Assembly (NCBI GenBank): GCA_003151395.1
Contig: PLXJ01000033.1
Span: 37,564 to 86,922, forward strand
DNA from: Actinomycetota bacterium
GTDB lineage: Bacteria; Actinomycetota; Actinomycetes; Nanopelagicales; Nanopelagicaceae
Length of the DNA stretch: 49,359 nt
Reading direction: 5' to 3'
This document shows positions 24,909 through 33,889 of this stretch, in pieces; the first letter of the stretch is position 1; each line of letters starts with the position of its first letter. The notes under the pieces were generated by a model. The model searched no databases and was not told the DNA's origin. It saw only the letters and a list, made by a program, of their open reading frames with translations. Both the position numbers and the translations under genes were made by a program.

Positions 24909-25325
24909 TTAACTAGCGGCGCTGGTGTGTGGCAAATTTTCTGCCGCGCTTCGTGCCATAAAGGAAACACGATCTACTAATCGCCGTTGCACTTGTGCCA
25001 CGGCGATTATTCGTTGATCCTGATGCACTTCACATTCAAAGGTCAGTATATTTTCCGAAAATTCGGTGGCTCGAACTAGTGCTCGCACTTCGCTGCCGAT
25101 TGAAACTGCTCCACGCATTTGGATTGCTGCGCCGATTGTGAAAGACGTTTCACCGGTTCCAAAGAATTCTGCGATGGCCGCGCTACAGGCGCTTTCTACA
25201 ACGTTAAGTGTGCAGTTGGCGGCTAAGACCGGTAAGTCATTTATGCCTTGCGCCACGCCGGTATCCAACGGTCTGACCGTCAGGGATGCCATCCCCACAG
25301 AGCCAAGGAATTGTGCCGGATCCAT
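24909..25325 (-). CDS. hotdog-fold thioesterase, FlK-like
   Basis: 138 residues. LPVLAANCTLNVVESACSAAIAEF followed by GETSFTIGAAIQMRGAVSIGSEV is the layout of fluoroacetyl-CoA-thioesterase-like hotdog proteins. The acidic E in VVESACSAA and the T in GETS align with the catalytic region. It probably hydrolyses a short acyl-CoA, or acts as a house-cleaning thioesterase. Its stop directly abuts sodN. TAGGTT lies 6 nt before the ATG. Confidence 0.75.
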   Translation of the reverse strand: MDPAQFLGSVGMASLTVRPLDTGVAQGINDLPVLAANCTLNVVESACSAAIAEFFGTGETSFTIGAAIQMRGAVSIGSEVRALVRATEFSENILTFECEVHQDQRIIAVAQVQRRLVDRVSFMARSAAENLPHTSAAS

Positions 25326-25331
25326 CCCTAA

Positions 25332-25337
25332 AACCTA
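25332..25337 (-). promoter_or_regulatory. candidate -10 box of the thioesterase gene
   Basis: TAGGTT on the minus strand, 6 nt before the ATG at 25325, in the 37-nt gap after the anti-sigma gene. Confidence 0.45.
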
Positions 25338-25362
25338 ACGGATCATCCCTTAATAAGTTGAG

Positions 25363-25749
25363 TTACTCATCCTCAGTAAAGTCGTGGCGAATTTCGTGAG
25401 TGATCTCCTGAGTAACCTGGATAGAGGTTGTTCCATCAAAAGAGAAGTTTGTAATGGTCGTTGAAGAGGAGAAGAAACCCACTTGATTCTGCCCGGATAG
25501 GGCAGCGGTCTGTTGTCGGATCCGCTCGTGAAGGTCCTCTGGAGCCTGCTCGTTGCAGGTATTACGAAGTAAATTTTTCATAAAAGCGAGCGCGGCACTT
25601 TCGTGAACCATGACCTCGTTGCAATTTAGGCACTCCTGGAAATGGAATTGAAAAATCTGATATTCCAGCTCGGAGGGCAGTTCGTTGTCGAGATAGAGAA
25701 AAAGGGTTGGCAAGATTTGATCGCAAGGTACGGAATGAACGTTACTCAT
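25363..25749 (-). CDS. rsrA: zinc-binding anti-sigma factor, RsrA-like
   Basis: 128 residues. C9 and the HFQECLNC motif (H36, C40, C43) give the zinc-binding cysteine/histidine set of the mycothiol-system anti-sigma factors, in the same spacing as RsrA. Oxidation of the zinc cysteines would release the sigma factor. The C-terminal half, with alternating acidic and histidine residues, is unlike well-known RsrA proteins. The start ATG lies inside the end of the sigma gene (8-nt overlap), the usual coupling of a sigma and its antagonist. Confidence 0.88.
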   Translation of the reverse strand: MSNVHSVPCDQILPTLFLYLDNELPSELEYQIFQFHFQECLNCNEVMVHESAALAFMKNLLRNTCNEQAPEDLHERIRQQTAALSGQNQVGFFSSSTTITNFSFDGTTSIQVTQEITHEIRHDFTEDE

Positions 25750-26383
25750 CGCTACCTCCCCGATTAAAGCCGCGATCTTTGGCGTACTCCGCCAGTGAAG
25801 TCCGCAATAATTTCCGTCCGCGGTGCAAGCGAGACATCACCGTGCCTGCCGGAACTCCAACGATTTCCGCGATCTCTTTATAAGAAAATCCTTCGACATC
25901 GGCGAGATAGACCGCAATTCGAAAATCCTCTGGCATTGCCGCGAGCGCTGCTCGGACATCTAAATCTGCGATTCCATCAAGGGCAACATCTTCGGCAGAA
26001 CGGCCTTGATCACTGGTATGGCTCGCTGCCTCGTAAATCTGCCAATCTTCTAGCTCGCCATCGCTGATCTGCGGCCGACGCTGATCCTTGCGATAGGTGT
26101 TGATAAAGGTTGTCGTCAGAATTCGATAGAGCCAAGCCTTTAAATTGGTGCCTGGTTCAAATTGATGAAATGCCACGAAGGCTTTGGCGTAAGTGTCTTG
26201 CACCAAATCTTGGGCATCATGTTGATCCTTGGTGTAGCGAATTGCCGCCGCATATAACTGATTGGTGTATTGCATTGCATCGCGCTCAAATCGCGCTTTC
26301 TTTTGGGCAGCACTTTCTGCGGCGCGATCTACTACCGCTACTTCCGAATTGCTGGCGTCCATGACGGCCAAGGCTACACTCAC
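25742..26383 (-). CDS. sigR: thiol-stress sigma factor SigR/SigH-like
   Basis: 213 residues, ECF sigma factor. Region 2 is [40 protein letters not shown] (about 29-69), followed by [15 protein letters not shown]. Region 4 is [41 protein letters not shown] (about 149-190). It would direct thiol-redox genes after release from RsrA. The GTG start at 26381-26383 falls about where transcription should begin from the SigR-type promoter at 26392-26418. An ATG 21 nt inside is an alternative. Downstream rsrA overlaps. Confidence 0.94.
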   Translation of the reverse strand: MSVALAVMDASNSEVAVVDRAAESAAQKKARFERDAMQYTNQLYAAAIRYTKDQHDAQDLVQDTYAKAFVAFHQFEPGTNLKAWLYRILTTTFINTYRKDQRRPQISDGELEDWQIYEAASHTSDQGRSAEDVALDGIADLDVRAALAAMPEDFRIAVYLADVEGFSYKEIAEIVGVPAGTVMSRLHRGRKLLRTSLAEYAKDRGFNRGGSDE

Positions 26384-26391
26384 ACGTTGAG

Positions 26392-26418
26392 AACCACCTG
26401 AGCGAGCGCTTTATTCCC
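26392..26418 (-). promoter_or_regulatory. SigR-type autoregulatory promoter
   Basis: On the minus strand GGGAAT (26413-26418), 18 nt, then GTT (26392-26394). This equals the GGGAAT-N18-GTT consensus of actinobacterial SigR/SigH promoters. The predicted start is within a few bases of the GTG codon, giving a leaderless sigR-rsrA mRNA under positive feedback. Confidence 0.75.
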
Positions 26419-26437
26419 TCCTGACCTGCTGTTCTGA

Positions 26438-27157
26438 CTAAAAGAGGGTCTCTGGCTCCCCCAATTCAATGGGAGCAATAAGGCGTGGTCCATTATTCGC
26501 CGTTGAATTGACCAGCGGCGCAACTGGGTAGGCCTCCAACCCACGGGCAGGATCTTTAACCTCCAGCAAAGCACGTAGTTCTTCGACTCGATTGATAGCT
26601 GGATCGAGCCAGGCGTTCCAGCGATCAGTCGGGAGAAAGGTCGGCATCCGACTATGAACAGTTGCCAAAAATTCAACTGATGGCCTCGTGATGATTGCCG
26701 CGCTCTGCTTAATGCTTCCATCCGGTGCACGCCAACGATCCCAAATTCCAGCGAAGGCGATGAGACCAGTGCCGTGAATAAAGAAAGGCTGCTTCGGTGA
26801 GTACGGACCCATCTCTGTTGCCCACTCGTAATACCCGGTTGCTGGAATCAAACAACGGCGCGAGGTAAACGCCTTTCTAAATGTTGGTTTTTCGTCCACG
26901 GTTTCTACCCGAGCATTGATCGCCTGGGATTGTGATCGAACTGCTTCTTGCACATCCTTGGCCCACGGAGCAATAAGTCCCCATGAAGCAGTTGTTAATT
27001 CCCGTTTTGCTTCCTGGTTGTCTCGAACAATATATATCTCACGGGTCGGAGTGATATTCCAATCAGCAGGAAGTATTGGGCCGGCATACCCAGTTGAAAT
27101 CGCGAACGCTTCCAGGATGTCATCTTGCTCTGCTGATAGAGCATATCGACCGCACAT
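26438..27157 (-). CDS. SOS-response-associated protease (SRAP/HMCES, YedK-like)
   Basis: 239 residues. The protein begins MCGRYAL: after loss of Met, Cys2 forms the thiazolidine crosslink to abasic DNA. The N of WNITPTREI, the E of PATGYYEW (proton shuttle) and the H of VHSRMPTFLP are the other active-site landmarks. It shields abasic sites in single-stranded DNA. Its start is back to back with aroA. The neighbourhood sigma-SRAP-aroA-rsgA resembles that of sigH in mycobacteria. Confidence 0.92.
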   Translation of the reverse strand: MCGRYALSAEQDDILEAFAISTGYAGPILPADWNITPTREIYIVRDNQEAKRELTTASWGLIAPWAKDVQEAVRSQSQAINARVETVDEKPTFRKAFTSRRCLIPATGYYEWATEMGPYSPKQPFFIHGTGLIAFAGIWDRWRAPDGSIKQSAAIITRPSVEFLATVHSRMPTFLPTDRWNAWLDPAINRVEELRALLEVKDPARGLEAYPVAPLVNSTANNGPRLIAPIELGEPETLF

Positions 27158-27164
27158 GAGCGTA

Positions 27165-27170
27165 AAGGTA
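27165..27170 (-). promoter_or_regulatory. candidate -10 box of the SRAP gene
   Basis: TACCTT on the minus strand, 7 nt before the ATG at 27157. Seven bases separate it from the aroA box on the other strand. Confidence 0.45.
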
Positions 27171-27177
27171 TCTCAGG

Positions 27178-27183
27178 TAGGCT
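27178..27183 (+). promoter_or_regulatory. candidate -10 box of the aroA operon
   Basis: TAGGCT, 6 nt before the ATG at 27190, with no ribosome binding site between them. Confidence 0.5.
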
Positions 27184-27189
27184 TTAGAT

Positions 27190-28464
27190 ATGACGAATCT
27201 GTGGCGCGCTCCCTACCGCGGCAATCAGCCGATGGCGGCGACACTCACAATTCCAGGTTCCAAATCCGTCACTAACCGAGCGCTCATTCTGGCCGCGCTC
27301 TGCGATTCGCCATCGATTTTGCGACGGCCGCTTCATTCGCGCGATTCGGCCCTCATGATTGCGGGGCTCAAAGCTCTCGGAACGACCATCGAGACCGCCT
27401 CGAATGGTGATTTGGCCATTACTCCTAGCCAGTTGTTTGGCCCAGCAGCAATCGATGTCGGCAACGCTGGAACGGTGATGCGTTTTCTTCCTCCGATTGC
27501 CGCCATGGCAAAGGGCATCATTCATTTTGACGGCGATGCCCGATCTCACGAACGACCACTCGGACCTGTTATCAAGGCACTGGAATCTTTGGGAGTCAGC
27601 ATCGAGCATGGGGACCGCTACAGCCTTCCGATGACGATCAATGCCAACGGTCAACTTCGCGGGGGAATCGTCGAGGTGGACGCCACCCTTTCAAGTCAAT
27701 TTATTTCGGCTCTTCTTTTAGTTGCACCTGCGACAAAAGAGGGAATCACAATTAAGCACATTGGACGCTCGCTCCCCTCCTTGCCGCACATTGAAATGAC
27801 CATAGCGATGCTCCGCGAAAAAGGGGTCGAAGTTACTGTGGGAGCTAATGAGTGGGCGGTAAGACCAGCGGTCATGCACGGAGCCAGTTCCGTGATTGAA
27901 CCCGATCTTTCTAACGCTGCGCCTTTCATGGGAGCCGCGATGCTTTGCGGTGGCACCGTCGTCATAGCGGATTGGCCACACACAACGACACAACCGGGTG
28001 ATCAATTGCGGGAAATATTTACTGCGATGGGAGCCGATGTCGAACTTCGCGGTCGGGACCTGGCAATTACCGGCAATCAAATTCATGGAATTGATATAGA
28101 CCTACATGATGTTGGAGAGTTAACTCCATCGATCGCGGCGATCTGCCTCTTTGCGGATTCACCGTCGTATCTTCGGGGCATCGCGCATTTACGCACCCAC
28201 GAGACCGATCGCTTGGCCGCCCTTGCGACCGAGATAAATAATTTAGGCGGAGAGGTAGTCGAGGAACCATCCGCACTTCGAATCTTCCCAAAACCTTTAC
28301 ATGCGGGAGTATTCCATACCTATGATGATCACCGGCTAGCAACCGCTGGAGCCATGATCGGCTTACGAGTCGAAGGAATTGATGTCGAAAATATTGAAAC
28401 CACCCAAAAGACCCTGCCGGATTTTCCGGGCGCGTGGGCCGAACTATTAAACGGAGTTCGATGA
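27190..28464 (+). CDS. aroA: 3-phosphoshikimate 1-carboxyvinyltransferase (EPSP synthase)
   Basis: 424 residues. The substrate-binding motif is IPGSKSVTNRALILAAL near residue 20, followed by VGNAGTVMRFLPPIAA (about 95-110) and the late TYDDHRLATAGAMIGLRV. It transfers enolpyruvate from PEP to shikimate 3-phosphate in chorismate synthesis. It heads an operon of four genes joined by 4-nt overlaps (aroA, rsgA, hisN, then a P-type-ATPase-like domain protein). Confidence 0.95.
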   Translation: MTNLWRAPYRGNQPMAATLTIPGSKSVTNRALILAALCDSPSILRRPLHSRDSALMIAGLKALGTTIETASNGDLAITPSQLFGPAAIDVGNAGTVMRFLPPIAAMAKGIIHFDGDARSHERPLGPVIKALESLGVSIEHGDRYSLPMTINANGQLRGGIVEVDATLSSQFISALLLVAPATKEGITIKHIGRSLPSLPHIEMTIAMLREKGVEVTVGANEWAVRPAVMHGASSVIEPDLSNAAPFMGAAMLCGGTVVIADWPHTTTQPGDQLREIFTAMGADVELRGRDLAITGNQIHGIDIDLHDVGELTPSIAAICLFADSPSYLRGIAHLRTHETDRLAALATEINNLGGEVVEEPSALRIFPKPLHAGVFHTYDDHRLATAGAMIGLRVEGIDVENIETTQKTLPDFPGAWAELLNGVR

Positions 28465-29441
28465 CCGCTCGCGAACTCGATGAGGATGACGTTCGGATTC
28501 GACCGAAACGCTCTTCAAGGCCGCGCACAAAAGATCGTCCTGATTATTCCGAAGCAATTCTCGCCCGCATTATTGCCGTGGATCGCGGGCGAAGCGCCGC
28601 GTTGATTGAGGGTACAGATGTAATTCTCACCGCGATGAAAGCCCGTGAACTTGGTAAAAAATCGGTGGTTGTTGGAGATATCGTCCGAATCGTTGGCGAT
28701 ATTTCGGGCAAACTCGACACCCTCGCTCGAATTGTTGCTGTTGAGCCAAGACGGAACGAGCTGACGCGCACGGTTGAAGATGACGCGGGCATGGAGCGCA
28801 TGATCGTTTCCAACGTCGATCAAATCGGAATTGTGCTTGCCGCAGCAAACCCAGAGCCTCGCCACGGTTTTATTGATAGAGCTCTCGTCGTAGCATTTGA
28901 TCAACGAATTACTCCACTCATCATCATGACCAAATGTGATCTTGGAGATCCTTCCGAATTTTTATCGGCCTACAAAGATCTGGATGTCGAATCAATTCAA
29001 ATTCAAAGAGGCGGTGATCTCACGCCGTTGCGGCAACATTTAGCGGGCAAGCGCACCGTGCTTCTTGGACATTCGGGGGTTGGTAAATCCACACTGGTTA
29101 ATGCGCTGGTCGATAGCGCCAACCGCGCGACTGGGGTTGTTAATGATGTGACAGGCCGTGGCCGCCACACATCTTCCAGCGCAATTGCGCTTGAGCTCAA
29201 TGACAGATCGGGCTGGATTATTGATACTCCTGGGGTTCGCTCTTTTGGATTGGCTCACGTCCAACGTGATCGAGTGATCGGGGCTTTTTCCGAATTTGCG
29301 GCGGCGATCGAACATTGCCCTCGAAACTGTTCACACGATGAAGAAGAATGCGCCCTCAATACCATGATCACCGATCCCAACTCACTTGCTCGGTTGGTCA
29401 ATCTCCGAGGACTCCTACGCGAAGGTAAACTAAATTCATGA
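28461..29441 (+). CDS. rsgA: ribosome small-subunit GTPase RsgA
   Basis: 326 residues. An N-terminal OB-fold domain precedes a circularly permuted GTPase: G4 appears first (IIMTKCD), then G1 LLGHSGVGKSTLVNAL, and G3 DTPGVRSFG. The C-terminal zinc domain is HCPRNCSHDEEECAL (C, C, H, C ligands). It assists late 30S assembly. The ATG overlaps the aroA stop by 4 nt; an upstream GTG in the same frame lies inside aroA and is not needed. Confidence 0.94.
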   Translation: MTARELDEDDVRIRPKRSSRPRTKDRPDYSEAILARIIAVDRGRSAALIEGTDVILTAMKARELGKKSVVVGDIVRIVGDISGKLDTLARIVAVEPRRNELTRTVEDDAGMERMIVSNVDQIGIVLAAANPEPRHGFIDRALVVAFDQRITPLIIMTKCDLGDPSEFLSAYKDLDVESIQIQRGGDLTPLRQHLAGKRTVLLGHSGVGKSTLVNALVDSANRATGVVNDVTGRGRHTSSSAIALELNDRSGWIIDTPGVRSFGLAHVQRDRVIGAFSEFAAAIEHCPRNCSHDEEECALNTMITDPNSLARLVNLRGLLREGKLNS

Positions 29442-30223
29442 GAGATCTCGCCCAAGACTTGCTACTGGCACATCAACTAGCGGATGTCGCTGACTGGATC
29501 AGCCGTGATCGCTATCAATCACTTGACTTAGTTATAGAAACAAAACCCGACCTCACACCGGTGACGGATGCAGACAAAGCGGTTGAAAGAAAGATCCGCG
29601 AAGTTCTCGCGGCGCAGCGCCCGGATGACTTGATCGTGGGTGAAGAATTTGGCACTCCATCTCTGGATGGGAAAAATTATTATTGGGTGATTGATCCGAT
29701 CGATGGAACTAAGAATTTTCTCCGCGGGATCCCAACGTGGGCCACCCTTATCGGTCTTTGCAATCCGGAAGGAGAAGTTGTTGTTGGGGTAGTCAGTGCG
29801 CCTGCACTTTATCGACGCTGGTTTGCCGCGCTTGGACATGGTGCTTATGTCAGCGAAAATTCTGGCGAGCCAATCCAACTCAAAGTTTCTAAAGTTCGTG
29901 AACTCAAAGATGCCTCCTTGTCATACTCCGATCTTGTCGGATGGGGCCAGCGCCGCGAGGCAATACTTCTTTTGCAAGAGAGAATATGGCGCACCCGAGG
30001 GCTCGGGGATTTTTGGTCACATATGTTGGTCGCCGAAGGTGCGGTAGATATTTCCGTAGAACCGACACTGGCGCTCTGGGATATGGCCGCGCTAGATATC
30101 ATCGTTCGCGAAGCAGGCGGCACCTTTACCAATTTGGATGGAACGCCAGGTTCACATGGTGGTAACGCCGTAGCAAGTAATGGACTACTGCACCACGATT
30201 TCCTTGCGGCGCTTAATTCATGA
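29438..30223 (+). CDS. hisN: histidinol-phosphatase (inositol-monophosphatase family)
   Basis: 261 residues. The metal-binding motifs are GEEFG (about residue 67), DPIDGTKNFLRG (about 87-98) and WDMAALDIIVREAGG (about 211-225). The family dephosphorylates histidinol phosphate in actinobacterial histidine synthesis; other small phosphomonoesters are possible. The gene overlaps rsgA upstream and the next gene downstream by 4 nt each. Confidence 0.87.
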   Translation: MRDLAQDLLLAHQLADVADWISRDRYQSLDLVIETKPDLTPVTDADKAVERKIREVLAAQRPDDLIVGEEFGTPSLDGKNYYWVIDPIDGTKNFLRGIPTWATLIGLCNPEGEVVVGVVSAPALYRRWFAALGHGAYVSENSGEPIQLKVSKVRELKDASLSYSDLVGWGQRREAILLLQERIWRTRGLGDFWSHMLVAEGAVDISVEPTLALWDMAALDIIVREAGGTFTNLDGTPGSHGGNAVASNGLLHHDFLAALNS

Positions 30224-30726
30224 GATTCCTCTGGTTTAGAAAGAAGAAAAAGGCCGCGCCACCGGTTGAAATCGAGGTAGTTCGCGAGCCCGAAGAAGTT
30301 TTTTCGGTTATAGATTTCCAATGCATAACCAATCCAGTAGCTGGATCAAGCCCATCCAATCACTCAAAGTCCTTAAATGGAATTGAGTTAAGCGCTCAAG
30401 AAATCGATTCGTTGATCTTGTCACTGCTTTCGCAGGCACACTCCCCCGCTGATATTGCTGCTCAGGAATTCTTTCAAGAGCGAGGCGCCAATGTCTTGCC
30501 CGTGCGCGATTACTCCTTTAGCCCTGAACGCGGATATAGCGGACGAGTTCAAGAAGCAGATGCAACGCGGACCGTTTTGATCGGTGGCGCTGCTGTTATT
30601 GCACGCGCAACAACCCCATTCTGTGAAGAGATAGCGGCAGCAGTTATAGAAACGCCTAACGCGAAAGTTGTCGCGATCGATGGGATCGCCTATGCGATCT
30701 ACTCAATAGATCGCGAACTTATTTAA
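30220..30726 (+). CDS. stand-alone P-type-ATPase nucleotide-binding-domain-like protein
   Basis: 168 residues. After a basic N-terminus (FRKKKKAAP) and a variable stretch, about residues 62-166 follow the N-domain of heavy-metal P-type ATPases: SLLSQAHSPADIAAQEFF (like SEHPLAxAI), YSFSPERGYSGRV (like F...PGxGVxG), TVLIGGAAVI (like VxVGNxxLL), and AKVVAIDGIAYAIYSIDREL (like TVVxVAxDGxxxGxIxxxD). No transmembrane segment, DKTGT phosphorylation motif or actuator domain is present. It overlaps hisN by 4 nt and converges on zwf with a 4-nt overlap. Assignment rests on pattern reading; it could be a regulator or relic. Confidence 0.6.
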   Translation: MRFLWFRKKKKAAPPVEIEVVREPEEVFSVIDFQCITNPVAGSSPSNHSKSLNGIELSAQEIDSLILSLLSQAHSPADIAAQEFFQERGANVLPVRDYSFSPERGYSGRVQEADATRTVLIGGAAVIARATTPFCEEIAAAVIETPNAKVVAIDGIAYAIYSIDRELI

Positions 30727-32108
30727 AGTTCTAACCAACCGTGATGAGGTAACTCATCTGCTCGCTCTGGTCCCCAAGTACCCTTGAAATAAGGCGAGAG
30801 GTGCGGTTCATTATTGATAACGCCCTCCACAATTCGCCAGGTTTCAAGCACAGAATCAATGTGTGTAAATCGCTTATGATCCCCCGCCATCGCAGCCCGC
30901 AATAGCCTTTCGTACGCTTCTTGACGTTCGCCGAGAGCTGCCGAAAAGTTAACGGTCAACTTCACCGGCTCTGTCTTGAGGTGGTCTCCGGGAGATTTGG
31001 CTTGTAATTCAATATCCACCCCATCGCTTTTACCTAAACGGAATCGGAGCAAGTTCGCAGCTCCCTCTTGACCTTCAGCAAAGAGTAAGCGTGGTGGTTG
31101 TTTAAACTCAATTATTACTTCGAGCGTGGTCTCCTCGAGGTTCTTCCCGGTGCGGAGATAAAAAGGCACACCAGACCAACGCCAGTTATCAACAAACATC
31201 GTCGCAGCGGCATAAGTCTCGGTCGTAGAACCAGGGGCAACTCCGGCTTCATCGAGATAACCCACATATTGACCACGAACCACATTCTCTGGCTTAAGCG
31301 CTGCAATGGCCCGGAAAACTTTGAGTTTTTCGTCTTCCATCGTCTTTGAAGTCAGGTCCGAAGGCGGTTCCATCGCGATAAGTGCGAGTACCTGCAACAG
31401 GTGATTTTGAACTACATCACGAATTGCACCGACTCCATCATAAAACGCACCGCGACCTTCTACACCAAAATCCTCCGCCATCGTGATCTGAATGCTGTTG
31501 ATATAGCGATGGTTCCAGAGCGGTTCCCATATTGAATTTGCAAAACGGAAAATCAAAATATCTTCAACCGACTCTTTACCTAAGTAATGGTCAATTCGAT
31601 AAATGCGTTCTTCGGGAAGAACCGTTTCCAATACTTCTTGTAGCGCAATAGCCGAGTGGAGATCGCGACCGAATGGTTTTTCAACCACGAGACGGCAGCG
31701 CTCAGTTAATCCAACTTTTGCGAGGCCTTGAGTAACGTTTCCAAAGAATGCTGGAGGAATAGCTAAATAAATCACCGGACATTGCTTATCTTTTAACACC
31801 GCTGCGAGATCCTCGTACAATTTGGAATCTTCGTAATTACCGACAACCAACGTAAGTTCTTCATCAAGCCGGGTAAGAATTGCGGGATCTGGGTTGGGGA
31901 AAGCTACCTTTATCGCCTCGAGTGCATGCGCGGTAAATTGCTCGTGATTCCACTTTGTTGAAGCAACACCGACTACGGGACACTGCAAGGAATCATTGAC
32001 CGCCATGCTGTAAAGGGCAGGGAATAGCTTTTTCTTTGCCAAATCACCCGTTGCTCCGAAGAGAACTAGAGCGTCTGCGTCGCCGAGCTCTATTTTGCGC
32101 GCGTTCAC
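30723..32108 (-). CDS. zwf: glucose-6-phosphate 1-dehydrogenase
   Basis: 461 residues, slightly shorter than the usual 480-510. The NADP-binding N-terminus is VLFGATGDLAKKKLFPALY, and the active-site segment is RIDHYLGKE; EKPFGRDL is another landmark. It oxidises glucose 6-phosphate to 6-phosphogluconolactone. The GTG start shares one base with the gnd stop (TAGTG). It is the last gene of the pgl-gnd-zwf run, although the reaction order is zwf, pgl, gnd. Confidence 0.94.
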   Translation of the reverse strand: MNARKIELGDADALVLFGATGDLAKKKLFPALYSMAVNDSLQCPVVGVASTKWNHEQFTAHALEAIKVAFPNPDPAILTRLDEELTLVVGNYEDSKLYEDLAAVLKDKQCPVIYLAIPPAFFGNVTQGLAKVGLTERCRLVVEKPFGRDLHSAIALQEVLETVLPEERIYRIDHYLGKESVEDILIFRFANSIWEPLWNHRYINSIQITMAEDFGVEGRGAFYDGVGAIRDVVQNHLLQVLALIAMEPPSDLTSKTMEDEKLKVFRAIAALKPENVVRGQYVGYLDEAGVAPGSTTETYAAATMFVDNWRWSGVPFYLRTGKNLEETTLEVIIEFKQPPRLLFAEGQEGAANLLRFRLGKSDGVDIELQAKSPGDHLKTEPVKLTVNFSAALGERQEAYERLLRAAMAGDHKRFTHIDSVLETWRIVEGVINNEPHLSPYFKGTWGPERADELPHHGWLEL

Positions 32109-33133
32109 TACTTCTTTTTCGCTTCCAGATGGCCGCCAAATTTCTTTCTCATAGCAGAGAGAACCTTATTGGCATACAAATCATTCCCCCGAGAGGTAAA
32201 ACGACCCATCAGCGCGGCGCTCAATACATTTGAAGGAACGCCAGCGTCAATGGCAGTCTGAACCGTCCAACGACCCTCGCCAGAATCAGCAACCGAACCT
32301 TCATAGCCGGCAAGTTTGGGATCCTCGGTGTAGGCCGTGGCCGTGAGATCAAGAAGCCATGATGCGACGACAGATCCGCGGCGCCACACTTCAGTGACCT
32401 CCTCCATATCGAATTCATATTTAGTTTCGACGTGATCGCCAACAGCGATTGGATGCTTAATCCCTTGTGCCGCTGCATGAATTAAGTTGAGACCTTCTGC
32501 GTAAGCCGCCATCGCTCCGTACTCAATACCGTTGTGAACCATCTTTATAAAGTGACCCGACCCGACCGGGCCGCAATGCAGAAATCCATATTCGGCTTGC
32601 GAAGGTTCACCTGTACGACCAGGCGTCCGGGGCGCAGATTCAACTCCTGGCGCCATCGCCATGAATATTGGAGACAGCCGATCGACAACTGACTGATCGC
32701 CACCAATCATTAATGAGAAACCGCGTTCTAGTCCGTAAACTCCACCCGAGGTTCCGACGTCAACGAAATTAATTCCTTTTGTGGCAAGCCAAGCGGCATT
32801 TGCGATGTCATCACGGTAAAAAGTATTTCCGCCGTCGATAATGGTTGATCCCGGCGCTAAGTGCTCTGCAATTGCATGAATCGTCGCTTGCGTAACTTCC
32901 GCTGGAACCATGACCCAGACAAATTGCGGATTTGAAGCGTCATTGAACTTTGCAAGGTCTGCTAGTGATGAAAGTGGAGTAAATCCCTCGGTGGCGACTG
33001 CTTGAACCGTTTCTGGATTGACATCGTAGACCGCGATATTTACTGGAGATTGGGCGTGCTTTTGAATTCGCCGTGAGATGTTGGCGCCCATGCGCCCCAA
33101 CCCAACGACAGTTAACTGAATTTCGCTCATCAT
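32108..33133 (-). CDS. gnd: 6-phosphogluconate dehydrogenase, short type
   Basis: 341 residues, the short form rather than the roughly 470-residue form. The dinucleotide site is VVGLGRMGANISRR, followed by IDGGNTFYRDD, GTSGGVYGLERGFSLMIGG and the catalytic lysine segment HFIKMVHNGIEYGAMAAYAE. It decarboxylates 6-phosphogluconate to ribulose 5-phosphate. Short forms often use NAD, but the cofactor is not certain here. GAGGAGAGC precedes the tandem ATG start. Confidence 0.92.
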   Translation of the reverse strand: MMSEIQLTVVGLGRMGANISRRIQKHAQSPVNIAVYDVNPETVQAVATEGFTPLSSLADLAKFNDASNPQFVWVMVPAEVTQATIHAIAEHLAPGSTIIDGGNTFYRDDIANAAWLATKGINFVDVGTSGGVYGLERGFSLMIGGDQSVVDRLSPIFMAMAPGVESAPRTPGRTGEPSQAEYGFLHCGPVGSGHFIKMVHNGIEYGAMAAYAEGLNLIHAAAQGIKHPIAVGDHVETKYEFDMEEVTEVWRRGSVVASWLLDLTATAYTEDPKLAGYEGSVADSGEGRWTVQTAIDAGVPSNVLSAALMGRFTSRGNDLYANKVLSAMRKKFGGHLEAKKK

Positions 33134-33186
33134 GCTCTCCTCTAGTAAACCGTTCTAGTATTAATCCGTTATAGATAGATACTCAC

Positions 33187-33882
33187 TTACGCGGGGAGGT
33201 CTGTCAGAATCTGGAGTTGACCGTGAGGTGAACTTTTACCCAAGAGACCCACTGGACCCGATTCGATCCCCTGCAACGCTGCAGCCTTACCCGCCCCAAG
33301 TGCAAAGACGAATATATGTTTGGCGTTTGCCAACCTCAAGAGTGAGAGACTCACCCGTGATGGAGGTAACTTAGGTGAATTATGGACTGGTATTGCTGGC
33401 GTAGCGACTTTAGGGTCAAAAAGACCAGGAAATAGGCTGGCAATGTGGCCATCCTCCCCGATGCTGAGGACTACCGCATCAAAAGGGTGATTACCGAGTT
33501 CTAGCGATAACTCGGAGGCATAATTCGCAGCGGCGAGATCTAGACCGTCCTCGCACTCCACCCGATGAAAGACGATATTAGATTTGCATAAGCCAAATCC
33601 AGCGATCAATGCAGTGTCGTTTCGATCCGGGCCATCGAAAGAGGTAAAGCGCTCGTCTGAGAACCAAACATGAAGCATTGAACCCTCGAAGGCGTTATTG
33701 ATTCGAATCAGCCTAAAGAGTGCCTGGTCAATCGCCTTCACGATGCCGATCCCAGTGCGACCACCGGTGATCACAATATGAGCTGTCTTGGTGTTGCGCC
33801 ACGCATCCGAAACAGCTGTGATGACACTTGAAGCACAAAGATCCACCAAATTGTCATCTGATGGGTCGCGGAGGAAGTTCAC
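33187..33882 (-). CDS. pgl: 6-phosphogluconolactonase
   Basis: 231 residues. ITGGRTG near residue 39, VWFSDERFTSFDGPDRNDT (about 87-105) and VVLSIGEDGHIASLFPG (about 136-152) are the motifs of the NagB-like 6-phosphogluconolactonases. It hydrolyses the lactone made by Zwf. The start is GTG 33880-33882 with TAAGAT 7 nt upstream. The gene precedes gnd by 53 nt on the same strand. Confidence 0.9.
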   Translation of the reverse strand: MNFLRDPSDDNLVDLCASSVITAVSDAWRNTKTAHIVITGGRTGIGIVKAIDQALFRLIRINNAFEGSMLHVWFSDERFTSFDGPDRNDTALIAGFGLCKSNIVFHRVECEDGLDLAAANYASELSLELGNHPFDAVVLSIGEDGHIASLFPGLFDPKVATPAIPVHNSPKLPPSRVSLSLLRLANAKHIFVFALGAGKAAALQGIESGPVGLLGKSSPHGQLQILTDLPA

Positions 33883-33889
33883 TTTGCTA

